NCBI RefSeq assembly: GCF_900089955.1
Contig: NZ_FLQX01000107.1
Location: 1-64,000 of the forward strand
Source of the DNA: Candidatus Accumulibacter aalborgensis
GTDB taxonomy: Bacteria; Pseudomonadota; Gammaproteobacteria; Burkholderiales; Rhodocyclaceae
Direction: 5' to 3'
Length of the DNA: 64,000 nt
The notes beneath the pieces are model-generated. The model made no database searches. It had not been told where the DNA came from and was given only the letters and a program-made list of their open reading frames with translations. This document shows, piece after piece, positions 8,314-17,592 of the stretch. The first letter of the stretch is position 1. The number at the start of each line of letters is the position of its first letter. A program made the translations under genes and the position numbers.

Positions 8314-9066
8314 ATGACCAGTCCGCCCCCGCCGTCGGTAAAGCGCAAGGCCCCAGCGGCCAAGCGATCAGCCAGAAAACCATCTCCAGCCACGAAGAAG
8401 GCCGCAACGGCTGCACCAGCCGAACCAGGTCTGGTCGATCAGGTACGCGCCATGGCGGGCAGGTTGCTGGACATCAGTGCGGCGACCGGTGTCGCCGGGC
8501 GAGCGCTGGAGACCGCCGGCAAGGTATCTAGGGCGCTGCGCGATGGGCAAGCGCTGGCTGCGGCGAGCGAAGTCGTGCGGGCCGTATTGCCGAGCATGGC
8601 CGAGCCCGCTGCCTGGGGCAAGACCGGCGCGGCGATCCGTGCGATGCGCGAGGCGGCGGGGCTGACGATCGCTGAAGTCGGCGCCGCGATCGACCTCAAG
8701 GACCCGTCGTTGATCGAGGCCCTGGAAAACGGTCGCATCGCGCTGTCGTTCGAACTGATCCTGCGTCTGGCGGCGGTCTTCGGTCGCAGTGATCCGATCG
8801 GTTTTATCATGACCTTTACTCGCAGTTCGAATCCCGATCTGTGGAAGAGCCTTGAAGCACTCGGTGTCGGCAAGCTGGTGCTTCAGTCGGTACGCGAGCA
8901 CCAGTTCGTCAATGTCTATCGCAGCAACGACGATGCGCGTGGCCTCAACGACGAGGAATTCGTCGAGATTCTGAGCTTCACGCAAGCGGCCTTCGAGATG
9001 GCCATGGCCTTGCGCACGCGTTACGCGGCCGCAGACGACCAGGTTTCAAGTGCCAGCGAGGAGTGA
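8314..9066 (+). CDS. XRE-family helix-turn-helix protein with basic N-terminal tail
   Basis: The 250-residue protein starts at the ATG at 8314, six bases after AAGGAG. Its first 40 residues are Lys/Ala/Pro-rich (KRKAPAAKRSARKP, ATKKAA), resembling histone-H1-like DNA-binding tails. Residues about 105-160 form an XRE-type helix-turn-helix (IRAMREAAGLTIAEVGAAIDLKDPSLIEALENG). The remainder is a helical domain without recognised fold. It is probably a cytoplasmic, nucleoid-associated transcription regulator. It stands alone and its target is unknown. Confidence 0.7.
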   Translation: MTSPPPPSVKRKAPAAKRSARKPSPATKKAATAAPAEPGLVDQVRAMAGRLLDISAATGVAGRALETAGKVSRALRDGQALAAASEVVRAVLPSMAEPAAWGKTGAAIRAMREAAGLTIAEVGAAIDLKDPSLIEALENGRIALSFELILRLAAVFGRSDPIGFIMTFTRSSNPDLWKSLEALGVGKLVLQSVREHQFVNVYRSNDDARGLNDEEFVEILSFTQAAFEMAMALRTRYAAADDQVSSASEE

Positions 9067-9181
9067 CAAAGGCGAGTCGCTGATCCAGCGCCGGTGGCGA
9101 TAACGGCCAGCGGCTTGCAAGGCGGCGTCATTTCTGGTATTTAATCGTTTTTTTGCAAACAGAAAAACAGGGTCTTCAAAC

Positions 9182-9607
9182 ATGGCTCAAGACTTGCTCT
9201 ACAAGCATTTCACTCCCTACGTACTGAAAGCCGGCGAGGAATTCATGAACAACGATCAGTTGGATCATTTTCGCGGCATCCTCGAGGCGCTCAAGCAGCA
9301 GTTGATGGAGGACATCGAGCGTACGGTGAATACGATGAAGGATGAGGCGACCGTCTTCGCTGATCCCAATGACCGCGCGAGTCAGGAAACCGATATCGCG
9401 ATCGAGTTGCGTAACCGCGATCGCGAGCGCAAGCTGGTCAAAAAGATCGAGGAGACCATCAGCCGTATCGATAGCGGCGACTACGGTTTTTGCGCCGCCT
9501 GCGGTGTCGAGATCGGCATCAAGCGACTGGAAGCGCGCCCGACGGCAACGCTGTGCATCGACTGCAAGACACTGGAAGAAGTACGCGAGAAGCAGATCGC
9601 CAAGTAG
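9182..9607 (+). CDS. dksA: RNA polymerase-binding transcription factor DksA
   Basis: The 141-residue protein has the DksA plan: an N-terminal coiled coil with the tip motif DPNDRA (DxxDxA, residues about 59-64), then a C4 zinc finger (FCAACG ... LCIDC) near 102-126. DksA binds the secondary channel of RNA polymerase and, with ppGpp, controls rRNA and amino-acid promoters. The intact tip aspartates predict an active DksA rather than an inert TraR-like homologue. A strong bidirectional terminator follows at 9640. Confidence 0.92.
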   Translation: MAQDLLYKHFTPYVLKAGEEFMNNDQLDHFRGILEALKQQLMEDIERTVNTMKDEATVFADPNDRASQETDIAIELRNRDRERKLVKKIEETISRIDSGDYGFCAACGVEIGIKRLEARPTATLCIDCKTLEEVREKQIAK

Positions 9608-9639
9608 GCAAGCAGCCGCTCCGATCGACGGCCGGCAGG

Positions 9640-9670
9640 AAAAAAAAGGACGCCTGAGCGTCCTTTTTTT
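9640..9670. terminator. bidirectional intrinsic terminator between dksA and pnp
   Basis: AAAAAAAGGACGC, loop CTGA, GCGTCCTTTTTTT: a seven-base GC-containing stem flanked by an A run and a T run. It can therefore terminate dksA on the plus strand and pnp on the minus strand. Confidence 0.9.
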
Positions 9671-9700
9671 GCGGCTGTCACAGTCGATGCGTTGCTCTGG

Positions 9701-11818
9701 TCAGGACGCCGGTGCGGCTGCCGTCCCACCCTCTTCGACGGTCAGTGCCTTCATCGACAGGCGCACGCGACCCTTCTCGTCGGCTTCCAGGACCTTGACG
9801 CGCACTTTCTGGCCATCCTTGAGGTAGTCGGCTACGGCATTGACGCGCTCGTTGGCAATCTGCGAAATGTGCAGCAGACCGTCACGGCCGGGCAGAATGC
9901 TGACGATGGCGCCGAAATCGAGCAGCTTGAGCACCGTGCCGTCATAGACCTTGCCGACTTCGACATCGGCAGTAATCGACTCGATGCGCGCCCGGGCGGC
10001 GTCGGCCGCTTCGCCGCTGACCGAAGCGATGGTGATCGTGCCGTCGTCCTTGATATCGATCGTTGTGCCGGTCTCCTCGGTGATGGCGCGGATGACGGCA
10101 CCGCCCTTGCCGATCACGTCGCGGATCTTCTCGGGATTGATCTTCATGGTGTACAGGCGCGGCGCGTACGTCGATACCTCGTCGCGGTGCCCGGACATCG
10201 ATCCCTGCATCTGCTGAAGAATGTGCAGGCGGGCTTCGCCGGCCTGAGCCAGCGCGACCTGCATGATTTCCTTGGTGATTCCCTGGATCTTGATGTCCAT
10301 CTGCAGAGCGGTGACCCCTGATTCGGTGCCCGCGACCTTGAAGTCCATATCGCCGAGATGATCCTCGTCGCCCAGAATATCGGTCAGCACCGCAAAGCGG
10401 TTGCCATCCTTGATCAGGCCCATGGCGATTCCCGCGACGTGCGCCTTGAGCGGCACACCGGCATCCATCAGCGCCAGCGATGCACCGCAGACGCTGGCCA
10501 TCGAGCTCGATCCGTTCGACTCGGTGATTTCGGAGACGACGCGAATGGTGTATGAGAAGTCTTCCGGCGCCGGCAGGACGGCGAGCAGTGCCCGCTTGGC
10601 CAGACGGCCGTGACCGATCTCCCGCCGCTTTGGCGTGCCGACGCGTCCACATTCGCCGGTCGCGTAGGGCGGGAAGTTGTAGTGCAACATGAAGCGCTCG
10701 CGGTACTCACCGGAAAGCGCATCGATGATCTGCTCGTCGCGACCAGTACCCAGGGTGGCCACGACGATGGCCTGCGTCTCGCCACGCGTGAACAGCGACG
10801 AACCATGCGCGCGCGGCAGTACTCCCGAGCGGATGACGATCGGTCGCACGGTACGGGTATCGCGGCCGTCGATGCGCGGTTCGCCGGCGAGGATGCGGCC
10901 GCGGACAATACGGGCTTCGACGTCCGAGACCATGTTGCGCACGGCGCTCGCGTCCGGGGCGTCGTCGGTCGCGGTCATCGCTTCCACCGCGTAGGCGGTG
11001 ATCTCCTTGATCCGCTGGGTACGCAACTGTTTGCTGGTAATCCGGTAGGCTTCTTGCAGTTCAGCCTCGACGAGCTGATTGAGTTTGCCATGCACGGCTT
11101 CGTTTCTGGCTGCGGGTGTCCAGTCCCATTCGGGTTTGCCGGCCTCGTCGGCCAGTTCATTGATTGCGTTGATCACCACCTGGAGCTGCTGGTGTCCGTA
11201 GACCACCGCGCCGAGCATGATTTCCTCGGACAGTTCCCTGGCTTCCGACTCAACCATCAGGACGGCTGCCTGCGTCCCGGCAACGACCAGATCGAGCTGG
11301 CTGGACTTGAGTTGCGTCGCCGTCGGGTTGACGACGTATTGACCATCGATATAGCCGACGCGGGCGCCGCCGATCGGTCCGTCGAAGGGAATACCGGAGA
11401 TCGCCATCGCCGCCGAGGCGCCGATCATCGCCGGGATGTCGGGATCGATTTCCGGATTGAGCGACATCACCATGGCCACGACCTGAACTTCGTGGTAGAA
11501 GCCTTCCGGGAACAGCGGGCGGAGGGGGCGGTCGATCAGGCGGGAGGTCAGCGTCTCCTTCTCCGAGGGGCGACCTTCACGCTTGAAGAAGCCGCCCGGA
11601 ATTCTCCCTGCGGCATACGTTTTTTCTATGTAATCAACGGTCAGCGGGAAAAAGTCCTGACCGGGCTTGGCCATCTTGTTGCCGACCACGGAGACCAGAA
11701 CGACCGTGTCGTCGATCGAGACGATGACCGCTCCGCCGGCCTGGCGTGCGATTTCCCCGGTTTCGAGGGTCACCTGGTGGGCGCCGTAGGCGAAGCTTTT
11801 CTTGACGATATTAAACAT
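9701..11818 (-). CDS. pnp: polynucleotide phosphorylase
   Basis: The 705-residue 3'-5' exoribonuclease phosphorolytically degrades mRNA, usually within the degradosome. Start is MFNIVKKSF at 11818 with GAGAAAGG upstream; an upstream in-frame TTG is less likely. Two RNase PH-like domains are separated by a helical region. A KH domain (about 560-620, [17 protein letters not shown]) and an S1 domain (about 625-695) close the protein. It lies downstream of rpsO in the conserved rpsO-pnp arrangement, with a terminator-like hairpin between that may tune expression. Confidence 0.96.
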   Translation of the reverse strand: MFNIVKKSFAYGAHQVTLETGEIARQAGGAVIVSIDDTVVLVSVVGNKMAKPGQDFFPLTVDYIEKTYAAGRIPGGFFKREGRPSEKETLTSRLIDRPLRPLFPEGFYHEVQVVAMVMSLNPEIDPDIPAMIGASAAMAISGIPFDGPIGGARVGYIDGQYVVNPTATQLKSSQLDLVVAGTQAAVLMVESEARELSEEIMLGAVVYGHQQLQVVINAINELADEAGKPEWDWTPAARNEAVHGKLNQLVEAELQEAYRITSKQLRTQRIKEITAYAVEAMTATDDAPDASAVRNMVSDVEARIVRGRILAGEPRIDGRDTRTVRPIVIRSGVLPRAHGSSLFTRGETQAIVVATLGTGRDEQIIDALSGEYRERFMLHYNFPPYATGECGRVGTPKRREIGHGRLAKRALLAVLPAPEDFSYTIRVVSEITESNGSSSMASVCGASLALMDAGVPLKAHVAGIAMGLIKDGNRFAVLTDILGDEDHLGDMDFKVAGTESGVTALQMDIKIQGITKEIMQVALAQAGEARLHILQQMQGSMSGHRDEVSTYAPRLYTMKINPEKIRDVIGKGGAVIRAITEETGTTIDIKDDGTITIASVSGEAADAARARIESITADVEVGKVYDGTVLKLLDFGAIVSILPGRDGLLHISQIANERVNAVADYLKDGQKVRVKVLEADEKGRVRLSMKALTVEEGGTAAAPAS

Positions 11819-11895
11819 TGTTGCCTTTCTCAATAGTCTGGCGCGTGCCTGCCCACGACTCCGGCAGGCAATTCAAGCGACGCGCCCATTGGTTC

Positions 11896-11925
11896 AAAAA
11901 AGCCGCCATAACAAAAACGGCGGCG
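11896..11925 (-). terminator. rpsO-pnp intergenic terminator or attenuator
   Basis: Read on the minus strand: GCCGCC, an eleven-base T-rich loop, GGCGGC, then TTTTTT. It lies between rpsO and pnp, where enteric bacteria have a partial terminator and RNase III site, and probably lowers pnp read-through. Confidence 0.7.
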
Positions 11926-12003
11926 CAGCCCGCGAAGGGCTGGCCGCTGACGGCTTTTCGAGTAGCCTGCACTTCCGACCGCTGAGCGGATCGGCGGGCA
12001 GGC

Positions 12004-12273
12004 TTATTTGCGCAGGCCGAGACGCTGAATCAGGGAACGATACGAATCGACATCGGTGCTCTTCAGATAGTCGAGCAATTTGCGGCGGCGACTGACCATA
12101 CGCAACAATCCGCGACGCGAGTGGTTGTCCTTCTTGTGTTCCTTGAAATGCCCGGTCAGGTCATTGATGCGTGCAGTGAGCAGAGCTACCTGCACTTCCG
12201 AAGAACCGGTATCACCAGCAGCACGCTGGTAGTCGGTCATGATTTGCGCTTTTTGCGCAACATTGATCGCCAT
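12004..12273 (-). CDS. rpsO: 30S ribosomal protein S15
   Basis: The 89-residue protein has the usual S15 length. The signatures [16 protein letters not shown] and [12 protein letters not shown], with the closing RLGLRK, identify it. S15 is a primary 16S rRNA-binding protein of the small subunit. It is followed by pnp, as in most proteobacteria. Confidence 0.97.
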   Translation of the reverse strand: MAINVAQKAQIMTDYQRAAGDTGSSEVQVALLTARINDLTGHFKEHKKDNHSRRGLLRMVSRRRKLLDYLKSTDVDSYRSLIQRLGLRK

Positions 12274-12431
12274 GTCAAACTCTCTTTCCTGAAGAACGGC
12301 GCAGCCCCGGTTTGATAGAGCCCACGCCAGATTGATGAATGTTGTAATTCGCTTGGCGAAGCGAGCCGGCGATTCTAACGTGTGCCGGGCCTGACGGCAA
12401 GAAGCGCTGTGCCTTTTTCAGCCAGAAGTCC

Positions 12432-12456
12432 GTTGGGGTGAGGAACGAACCCCAAC
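12432..12456. repeat. GTTGGGG-family palindromic REP-like element
   Basis: GTTGGGGT at the left and ACCCCAAC at the right bracket the centre GAGGAACGA in a 25-base unit. Identical copies occur at 25167-25191 and 49011-49035, variants at 52095 and 52317. It is the first member of a REP family in this window, facing a degenerate partner at 12474. Confidence 0.8.
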
Positions 12457-12473
12457 AGCCCGCCCAACAGCTT

Positions 12474-12511
12474 CCCCAACGCCACACGTTGGGGTTCCTG
12501 CGTCACGCCAA
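12474..12511. repeat. degenerate GTTGGGG-family repeat pair
   Basis: CCCCAAC (12474-12480) and GTTGGGG (12488-12494) make a seven-base hairpin. GTTGGGGTTCCTGCGTCAC continues as the reverse complement of the element at 52095, but its last arm is decayed (GCCAAG). It ends beside the stop of the cytochrome b fusion gene. Confidence 0.65.
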
Positions 12512-12512
12512 G

Positions 12513-14426
12513 CTATTGCCGCGGCTGAAAGGCCATCGAGCGCGCCGAGACGGTGAAGGCATCCGAGAAGCAGGCGCCGTCCTCAGCACCGTGCTGCTTG
12601 AGGAAGGGGAAGATCGCCTCGACCATGCGTACCGATCCGCAGGCGTAGATCTCGTGCTGCTTCAGTTCGGGAAAGTCCTCGATGATCGCCTCATGGACCA
12701 GGCCGGTGCGTCCGCTCCACTGGTCTTCGGGCGAGGGCTCGGAGAGGACGGGGATGAAGTGGAAGTTTTCGTGCTCGCTCGCCCAGCGTACCGGCAAGTC
12801 GGGCAGGTAGAGGTCCTTGAGCGCCTTTACTCCCCAGTAGAGATGGATCTCGCGCTTCAGCCCGCGCTTGAAGGCATCCTCGACCATGCTCTTGACCGGC
12901 GCGAAGCCGGTCGCGCCGGCGACGAAAACGATCGGTCGCTCCGACTCGCGCAGCGAGAAGTCGCCGATCGGGCCCTCGAAGTGGATTTCGTCGCCTTCCT
13001 TCATTTGCTCGAAAACGTGCGTCGTGAACCGGCCACTGGGCATCAGACGGATCTGCAGTTCGACGAACTCGGCTTCGTGCGGCGGATTGGCGAACGAGAA
13101 GGCGCGACGCTGTCCATCGTCGAGGATGATGTTGATGTACTGCCCGGCCTTGAAGCTTATCTGCTTCCCTGGCGGCAGCTTGAGCAGGACGCGCATGACG
13201 TCGTAGCTCAGTTTCTCCATGCTCACGACGCGGGCCGTGTACTCCTGGAAAACCCTGGCCAGCGCGCTTGCTTCATACTCGACGACGGCGTCTTCAAGAG
13301 CCGTGGCGCAGCACATCAGCACCTTGCCCTGGGCTAGTTCTTCGGCCGACAGCGCATTGGGCTGATACAGACCGGGATCGACCTTGCCCTGCAGGACCGT
13401 GCACTTGCAGACGCCACAGCCGCCGTTACGGCACTCGTAGGGCAGGTTGATCTCCTGCCGCAGGCCGGCGTCGAGCAGCGTTTCGTCAAACCTGGCGCTG
13501 ACCGAACGATGATCAGGGTGGAAGGTGATCGAGGTCAGCGCACTCGCTGAACCGCGTCTTTTTGGCGGCAGCCAGGGTAACAGGAAGAGCAGTGCGGTGA
13601 GACCGATGACCCAGTACCAGACATGCATCGGGTTGAGCACATAGACCAGCGCCAGGACTGGCAACTCGAACCAGTCGAACGCAATGTTGGTCGGCACGAC
13701 CGACATGTCGGCTTCACCGCCCTGGCTGAAAATCGGCTTGACCAGCGCCAGCACCAGAAACATCAGCGAAACCATGATGGCGATCGGGCGCGGCGGGTTG
13801 ATGTGCGCGCGCGGCACGCGCTGCACGTGCACCCACATGATGATCACCACGATCAGCGGGACGCCGATGTGGATGAACGCCAGCAGCGTGAAGAGACGGC
13901 TATTGACCGCTTCGAGAGTCAGGAAGTTGCGGATCAGCGTGCCGTTGAACATGGGCAGGATGTCGAACCACTCGGCGGTGGCGATGACGACGAATTGCGC
14001 CAGCTTGTCCCAGACGAGCATGAAGCCATTGACGCCGGCGACGTAGACCAGCCACAGCAGAGCGACGCCGGTCAGCCACGAGAAAGCGCGAAAACCGCGG
14101 TAACGATCGTAGGCAAAGTGCCGAACCATGTGCAGGAGCATGGTCAGGATCATGCCATCGGTTGCGTAACGGTGGACGCTGCGCAGGATGCCGCCGGCCC
14201 ACCACTGGTTGTGGGTGATCCGTTCGACCGAGCTGAAGGCGTCATGGACTCCGGTGTCGGCGAAGATGTAGAGGTAGAGGCCCGAGCCGACCAGCAACCA
14301 GAACTGCCAGAAACTGATCGTCCCCAGGTGGTAGAAGGGGTTCAGCTTGTCGCCGAAGGCGACGTTGAAAACGTTCTCGACGCGCATGAAGAGCCAGCGC
14401 AGGATTTGTTGCAGGAGTTTGACCAT
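12513..14426 (-). CDS. cytochrome b-[2Fe-2S] ferredoxin-FAD/NAD(P) reductase fusion
   Basis: The 637-residue fusion has three parts. Residues 1-285 are a cytochrome b/b6-like membrane module with two heme-ligand pairs spaced 14 apart (H85/H99, H186/H200). Residues 295-390 are a plant-type [2Fe-2S] ferredoxin with C332, C337, C340 and C372. Residues 395-625 are a ferredoxin-NADP reductase-like module: AFSFANPP for FAD, VAGATGFAP for NAD(P) and a closing CGSVRMVE. It should pass electrons between NAD(P)H and the quinone pool, in either direction. A protein of this architecture was, as I recall, noted in Accumulibacter and proposed to let the TCA cycle run anaerobically. It is the last gene of an operon behind an FNR-type box. 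Confidence 0.88.
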   Translation of the reverse strand: MVKLLQQILRWLFMRVENVFNVAFGDKLNPFYHLGTISFWQFWLLVGSGLYLYIFADTGVHDAFSSVERITHNQWWAGGILRSVHRYATDGMILTMLLHMVRHFAYDRYRGFRAFSWLTGVALLWLVYVAGVNGFMLVWDKLAQFVVIATAEWFDILPMFNGTLIRNFLTLEAVNSRLFTLLAFIHIGVPLIVVIIMWVHVQRVPRAHINPPRPIAIMVSLMFLVLALVKPIFSQGGEADMSVVPTNIAFDWFELPVLALVYVLNPMHVWYWVIGLTALLFLLPWLPPKRRGSASALTSITFHPDHRSVSARFDETLLDAGLRQEINLPYECRNGGCGVCKCTVLQGKVDPGLYQPNALSAEELAQGKVLMCCATALEDAVVEYEASALARVFQEYTARVVSMEKLSYDVMRVLLKLPPGKQISFKAGQYINIILDDGQRRAFSFANPPHEAEFVELQIRLMPSGRFTTHVFEQMKEGDEIHFEGPIGDFSLRESERPIVFVAGATGFAPVKSMVEDAFKRGLKREIHLYWGVKALKDLYLPDLPVRWASEHENFHFIPVLSEPSPEDQWSGRTGLVHEAIIEDFPELKQHEIYACGSVRMVEAIFPFLKQHGAEDGACFSDAFTVSARSMAFQPRQ

Positions 14427-14489
14427 GGTCGATGTCAGCTCAGGAAATGGGTGAGGCGTCAGTGCTTGATGTGCAAGTCGCGGTAGCGA

Positions 14490-14987
14490 TCACTTGAAGA
14501 ACAGGCCGCCGCGATCCGGGTTGAAGTCGATCACCATCACCTGCCCGGGGGCGAGGGTGATCTTCTCATCCTTGATGTAGTCGAAGCCGGGCTTCATGAG
14601 GTCGTCGTCCATCCTGACCGCCAGTTGGTGGCTGCCGGCCTTGACCTCGAAGCGCTTGTAGACCGTCGATACACCGTCTTTGTAGAGGCCGGTGGGGTGC
14701 ATCACGGCACGGAAAACCGGCTGGCCGTCGAGATCGACTTCAAGCCTGATGTCCGAGCGCTCGCGCGGGCAATCCATCGGCGCGCGCATGTTGGGCGGCA
14801 TTTTCGCCAATTCTTCAGGCGTTCGCTTGCGACACTCGCGGCCGCCGAGGTGACTGATCGAAAGCTTGATCAGTGCGACGTCGTCGGGAATCTGCTGGTA
14901 CTTCGGCGAGCTGGCAAAGGTGCCGATGAAAGCGGCGAAGGCGCCGTAAAGGATTACCTGGCCGACGAGGGCGGCGGGTTTAAGCAT
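14490..14987 (-). CDS. membrane-anchored extracytoplasmic protein of the cytochrome b operon
   Basis: The 165-residue protein has one N-terminal helix (AALVGQVILYGAFAAFIGTFA) and a soluble domain, probably periplasmic, rich in beta-type segments (DIRLEVDLDGQPVFRAVM). Start is the ATG at 14987, which overlaps the TAA of the upstream cytochrome b gene by eight bases, so the two are translationally coupled. Two or three Cys are present (GGRECRKR, APMDCPRE) but no CxxCH. No family is recognised. Position between two cytochrome b fusions suggests an accessory or assembly subunit of one complex. Confidence 0.7.
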   Translation of the reverse strand: MLKPAALVGQVILYGAFAAFIGTFASSPKYQQIPDDVALIKLSISHLGGRECRKRTPEELAKMPPNMRAPMDCPRERSDIRLEVDLDGQPVFRAVMHPTGLYKDGVSTVYKRFEVKAGSHQLAVRMDDDLMKPGFDYIKDEKITLAPGQVMVIDFNPDRGGLFFK

Positions 14988-16551
14988 GATGTGAAACTCT
15001 CCGCAGATAGGGTGGCAGTCTGTCACTTGCCGCCGGTTGGGATTCGAGTCGGGTTCTGAATTCGGCCAGAGCACTGGCCAGTGCTCTGCCGTCGTGCTGG
15101 GAAGCGGCGACCAGGTGCAGGCGCGATGCCGGCACGGTCCGGCGCAGATGCGGCTCGCGCTGGCCCAGCAGGCGTTCGCTCGTCCAGCGATCGCCGAGGC
15201 GGAAGTCGCAGCCGCCGCTGCGGCAGGTCGCCACCAGAACTCCGTCGGCACCGCTACGCAGCGCGTATTCGACAAAGGCCGGTGGCAACATGCCCGTGCA
15301 GATCAGCGGGATCACCGCCGTATCGCTGGCGGCAAGGTTGGCGGCATCAGCTCCGCGCGTGCAACCGAAGACGACGATGCGCGTGCGGCCATCGAGCCTG
15401 GCCAGGGCCGCTTCGAGTTCGTCGCGCAGCGCATTGACCGGCTGCTGCGGCATGTCTATGCCGGTGACCAGTGTCTCACGTCGGCGGAAGGGCGTCGACG
15501 ACGGGCACGAGCCGGCGCAGATGCCACAACTCGCGCAGAGGTCGGCATCGACCACGGCAAGCTTCAGACCCGGTCGGCGTGGATGCGGCACCATGGAAAT
15601 TGCGGCGTAGGGGCAGTCGGCCAGGCAGCGGTCGCAGCCGGTACAGTTGGCGGCGTCGACCACCGCCACCGGTTGCGGGCCAGGGTGAGGCAGCAGCGGC
15701 AGGGCGAAGAGCAGCGCCGTCACGCCGAACAGCAGTGACCAGACGATAGCCGGCGAGGTAGCGTCGGTCAGCGGATGGATGAACAGGATGAACCAGTCGA
15801 AATGGAGTGCGCCGGGAACCATCGCCAGATTGGCCGGTGGGTTGCTGAGCGCCGGTTTGATCAGGGCGAGGACGAGCAGTGCCGCCAGCGTTCCCAGCAT
15901 CACGCGCCGTGAAGGGAGATAATCGACATGCGCAATGCGCTGGACGTGCGCCCAGAGCGCCAGGATGAGCAGCAGCGGCAGGCCGATATGGATGAACACC
16001 AGCAGCGTGAAGAAGCGGTCGCTGATCGACTCCGGGGCCATGAAGTTGCGCGCTGAAGGTTGGCTGAAGATCGGCAGCCAGTCGAGCAGTTCGCTGGTCG
16101 CCGTAGCCGACAACTGTGCCAACTGGTCCCAGACGATCCAGTAGCCGCCGATGCCAGCCGCGTAGGCGAGCCAGATCAGTGGGATGCCGGTCATCCAGGA
16201 GTACAGGCGGAAGCCGTGATAGCGTCCATACGACCATTCGCGGATCAGGTGCAGCATCATGACCAGCATGAAACCGTCGGAAGCATAGCGATGCACGCTG
16301 CGCAGGACACCGCCGAGGTACCACTGCGCGAGCGAAAGATCGCCGATCGAGCTGTAAACGGCGTCGATGCCGGTATCGAGTACGGTGTACAGATAAAGTC
16401 CACTGGCGACGACGAGCCAGAGCAGATACATGCCAACGGCGCCGAGATGGCGCAACGGGTTGTCTTCGCCGCCGAACGGAGAATCGAGAGCTTCTTCGCT
16501 GCGCAAAAAGACGCTTTTCGCGCTCTTGCGCAAAGCGCTGTGGAAACTCAC
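14980..16551 (-). CDS. cytochrome b-two [4Fe-4S]-MvhD-like domain fusion
   Basis: The 523-residue protein probably starts at the GTG at 16551; an extension to 16869 would read into ispH DNA. Residues 25-290 form a cytochrome b/b6 module with H87/H101 and H188/H202, closely resembling the paralogue downstream. Two 4Fe-4S motifs follow (C303, C306, C309, C313 and C339, C342, C345, C349). Residues about 390-480 match the MvhD/FlpD delta domain of hydrogenase-heterodisulfide reductase complexes (C397, C418, ALRSGADGVLV, C443, C448). MvhD hands electrons to Hdr-type flavoproteins. Coupling it to a membrane cytochrome b suggests a quinone-linked electron entry or exit module. It leads the operon, behind an FNR-type promoter. 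Confidence 0.83.
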   Translation of the reverse strand: MSFHSALRKSAKSVFLRSEEALDSPFGGEDNPLRHLGAVGMYLLWLVVASGLYLYTVLDTGIDAVYSSIGDLSLAQWYLGGVLRSVHRYASDGFMLVMMLHLIREWSYGRYHGFRLYSWMTGIPLIWLAYAAGIGGYWIVWDQLAQLSATATSELLDWLPIFSQPSARNFMAPESISDRFFTLLVFIHIGLPLLLILALWAHVQRIAHVDYLPSRRVMLGTLAALLVLALIKPALSNPPANLAMVPGALHFDWFILFIHPLTDATSPAIVWSLLFGVTALLFALPLLPHPGPQPVAVVDAANCTGCDRCLADCPYAAISMVPHPRRPGLKLAVVDADLCASCGICAGSCPSSTPFRRRETLVTGIDMPQQPVNALRDELEAALARLDGRTRIVVFGCTRGADAANLAASDTAVIPLICTGMLPPAFVEYALRSGADGVLVATCRSGGCDFRLGDRWTSERLLGQREPHLRRTVPASRLHLVAASQHDGRALASALAEFRTRLESQPAASDRLPPYLRRVSHHA

Positions 16552-16596
16552 GGGGAGGCGTCCTGAGCCGTTGCCGGCAGTAATTATTAGCCATTG

Positions 16597-16638
16597 ATTA
16601 TATTGACAGCGGCGGCGAGGTGAATTGACGCGTGTCAA
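16597..16638 (-). promoter_or_regulatory. FNR-type class II promoter of the cytochrome b fusion operon
   Basis: TTGACGCGTGTCAA (16625-16638) is a perfect TTGAC-N4-GTCAA dyad, one base per arm from the FNR consensus TTGAT-N4-ATCAA. On the minus strand a perfect -10, TATAAT, lies at 16597-16602. The dyad centre is 32 bases from the -10 centre, the geometry of an FNR site centred at -41.5. The GTG start is about 40 bases beyond the inferred transcription start. Anaerobic or NO-responsive activation is predicted. Confidence 0.75.
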
Positions 16639-16657
16639 ATCCGCCAGCCGCTGATCC

Positions 16658-17581
16658 TCAGGGCTGCAATTCGCGCGGCAGAGCGAAGGTGACGTTCTCC
16701 TCGGTGCCGTCGAGTTGGACGACCTGCAGGCGGTTGCCAGCCGATAGTCGGTCGGCGACGTTCTGGACAAGTATCTCGGGCGCCGACGCGCCGGCGGTGA
16801 CGCCGACGTGGCTGGCTCCGGCCAGCCAGGCCGGGTCGATCTGTTCGGCCTGATCGACCAGGTAGGCACGCGCGCCGATCAGTTCGGCGACTTCGCGCAG
16901 CCGGTTCGAGTTGGAACTCGACCGGCTGCCGACGACGAGAACGACCTCGCTCGACCTGGCCAGTTTCTTGACCGCATCCTGGCGGTTTTGCGTGGCGTAG
17001 CAGATGTCATCCTTCTTCGGGCCGATGATGTCCGGAAAGCGCTCCTGCAGCGCGGCGACGACCTGCGCGGCGTCGTCGACCGAGAGCGTGGTCTGCGTGA
17101 CGTAGGCCAGTCGGGTGGGCGAGCGGACTTCGAGGCGCTGCGCGTCGGCGACGGTTTCGACCAGATACATGCCGTCGGCACTCTGACCCATGGTTCCCTC
17201 GACCTCGGGGTGCCCCTTGTGGCCGATCATGACGATCTCGCGGCCCTCCTTGCGCATCCTGGCGACTTCGACGTGCACCTTGGTGACCAGCGGGCAGGTG
17301 GCATCGAAAACCTTGAGGCCACGCGCTGATGCCTCTTCGACCACCGCTTTCGAAACGCCGTGGGCACTGAAGATGACCGTGCTGCCGGTGGGCACGTCGG
17401 CAAGTTCGTCGATGAAGATGGCTCCCTTGGTGCGCAGATCGTCGCAAACGAACTGGTTATGCACCACTTCATGACGCACGTAGATCGGCGCGCCGAATTT
17501 TTCAATGGCGCGCTCGACGATGGCGATGGCACGTTCAACACCGGCGCAGAAGCCGCGCGGGTTGGCCAGAAGGATCTGCAT
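16658..17581 (-). CDS. ispH: 4-hydroxy-3-methylbut-2-enyl diphosphate reductase
   Basis: The 307-residue iron-sulfur enzyme makes IPP and DMAPP in the last step of the MEP isoprenoid pathway. Start [14 protein letters not shown] is at 17581. The three cluster cysteines are in GFCAG, DATCPL and ICYATQNRQ, and the EGTMGQ and TAGAS(A)P segments are present. fkpB lies 11 bases upstream in the same direction, the usual betaproteobacterial order. A frame reaching 18076 is an artefact crossing fkpB. Confidence 0.96.
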   Translation of the reverse strand: MQILLANPRGFCAGVERAIAIVERAIEKFGAPIYVRHEVVHNQFVCDDLRTKGAIFIDELADVPTGSTVIFSAHGVSKAVVEEASARGLKVFDATCPLVTKVHVEVARMRKEGREIVMIGHKGHPEVEGTMGQSADGMYLVETVADAQRLEVRSPTRLAYVTQTTLSVDDAAQVVAALQERFPDIIGPKKDDICYATQNRQDAVKKLARSSEVVLVVGSRSSSNSNRLREVAELIGARAYLVDQAEQIDPAWLAGASHVGVTAGASAPEILVQNVADRLSAGNRLQVVQLDGTEENVTFALPRELQP

Positions 17582-17592
17582 GCTTGTGCCCC

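Noticed and set aside
10610-11836. Plus-strand open frame of about 400 codons opposite pnp
   Set aside because: It is the complement of conserved pnp codons, without ribosome site or family signature.
16593-16607. ATTGATTATATTGAC as a second FNR-type site
   Set aside because: The arms are direct rather than inverted, and it overlaps the TATAAT -10.
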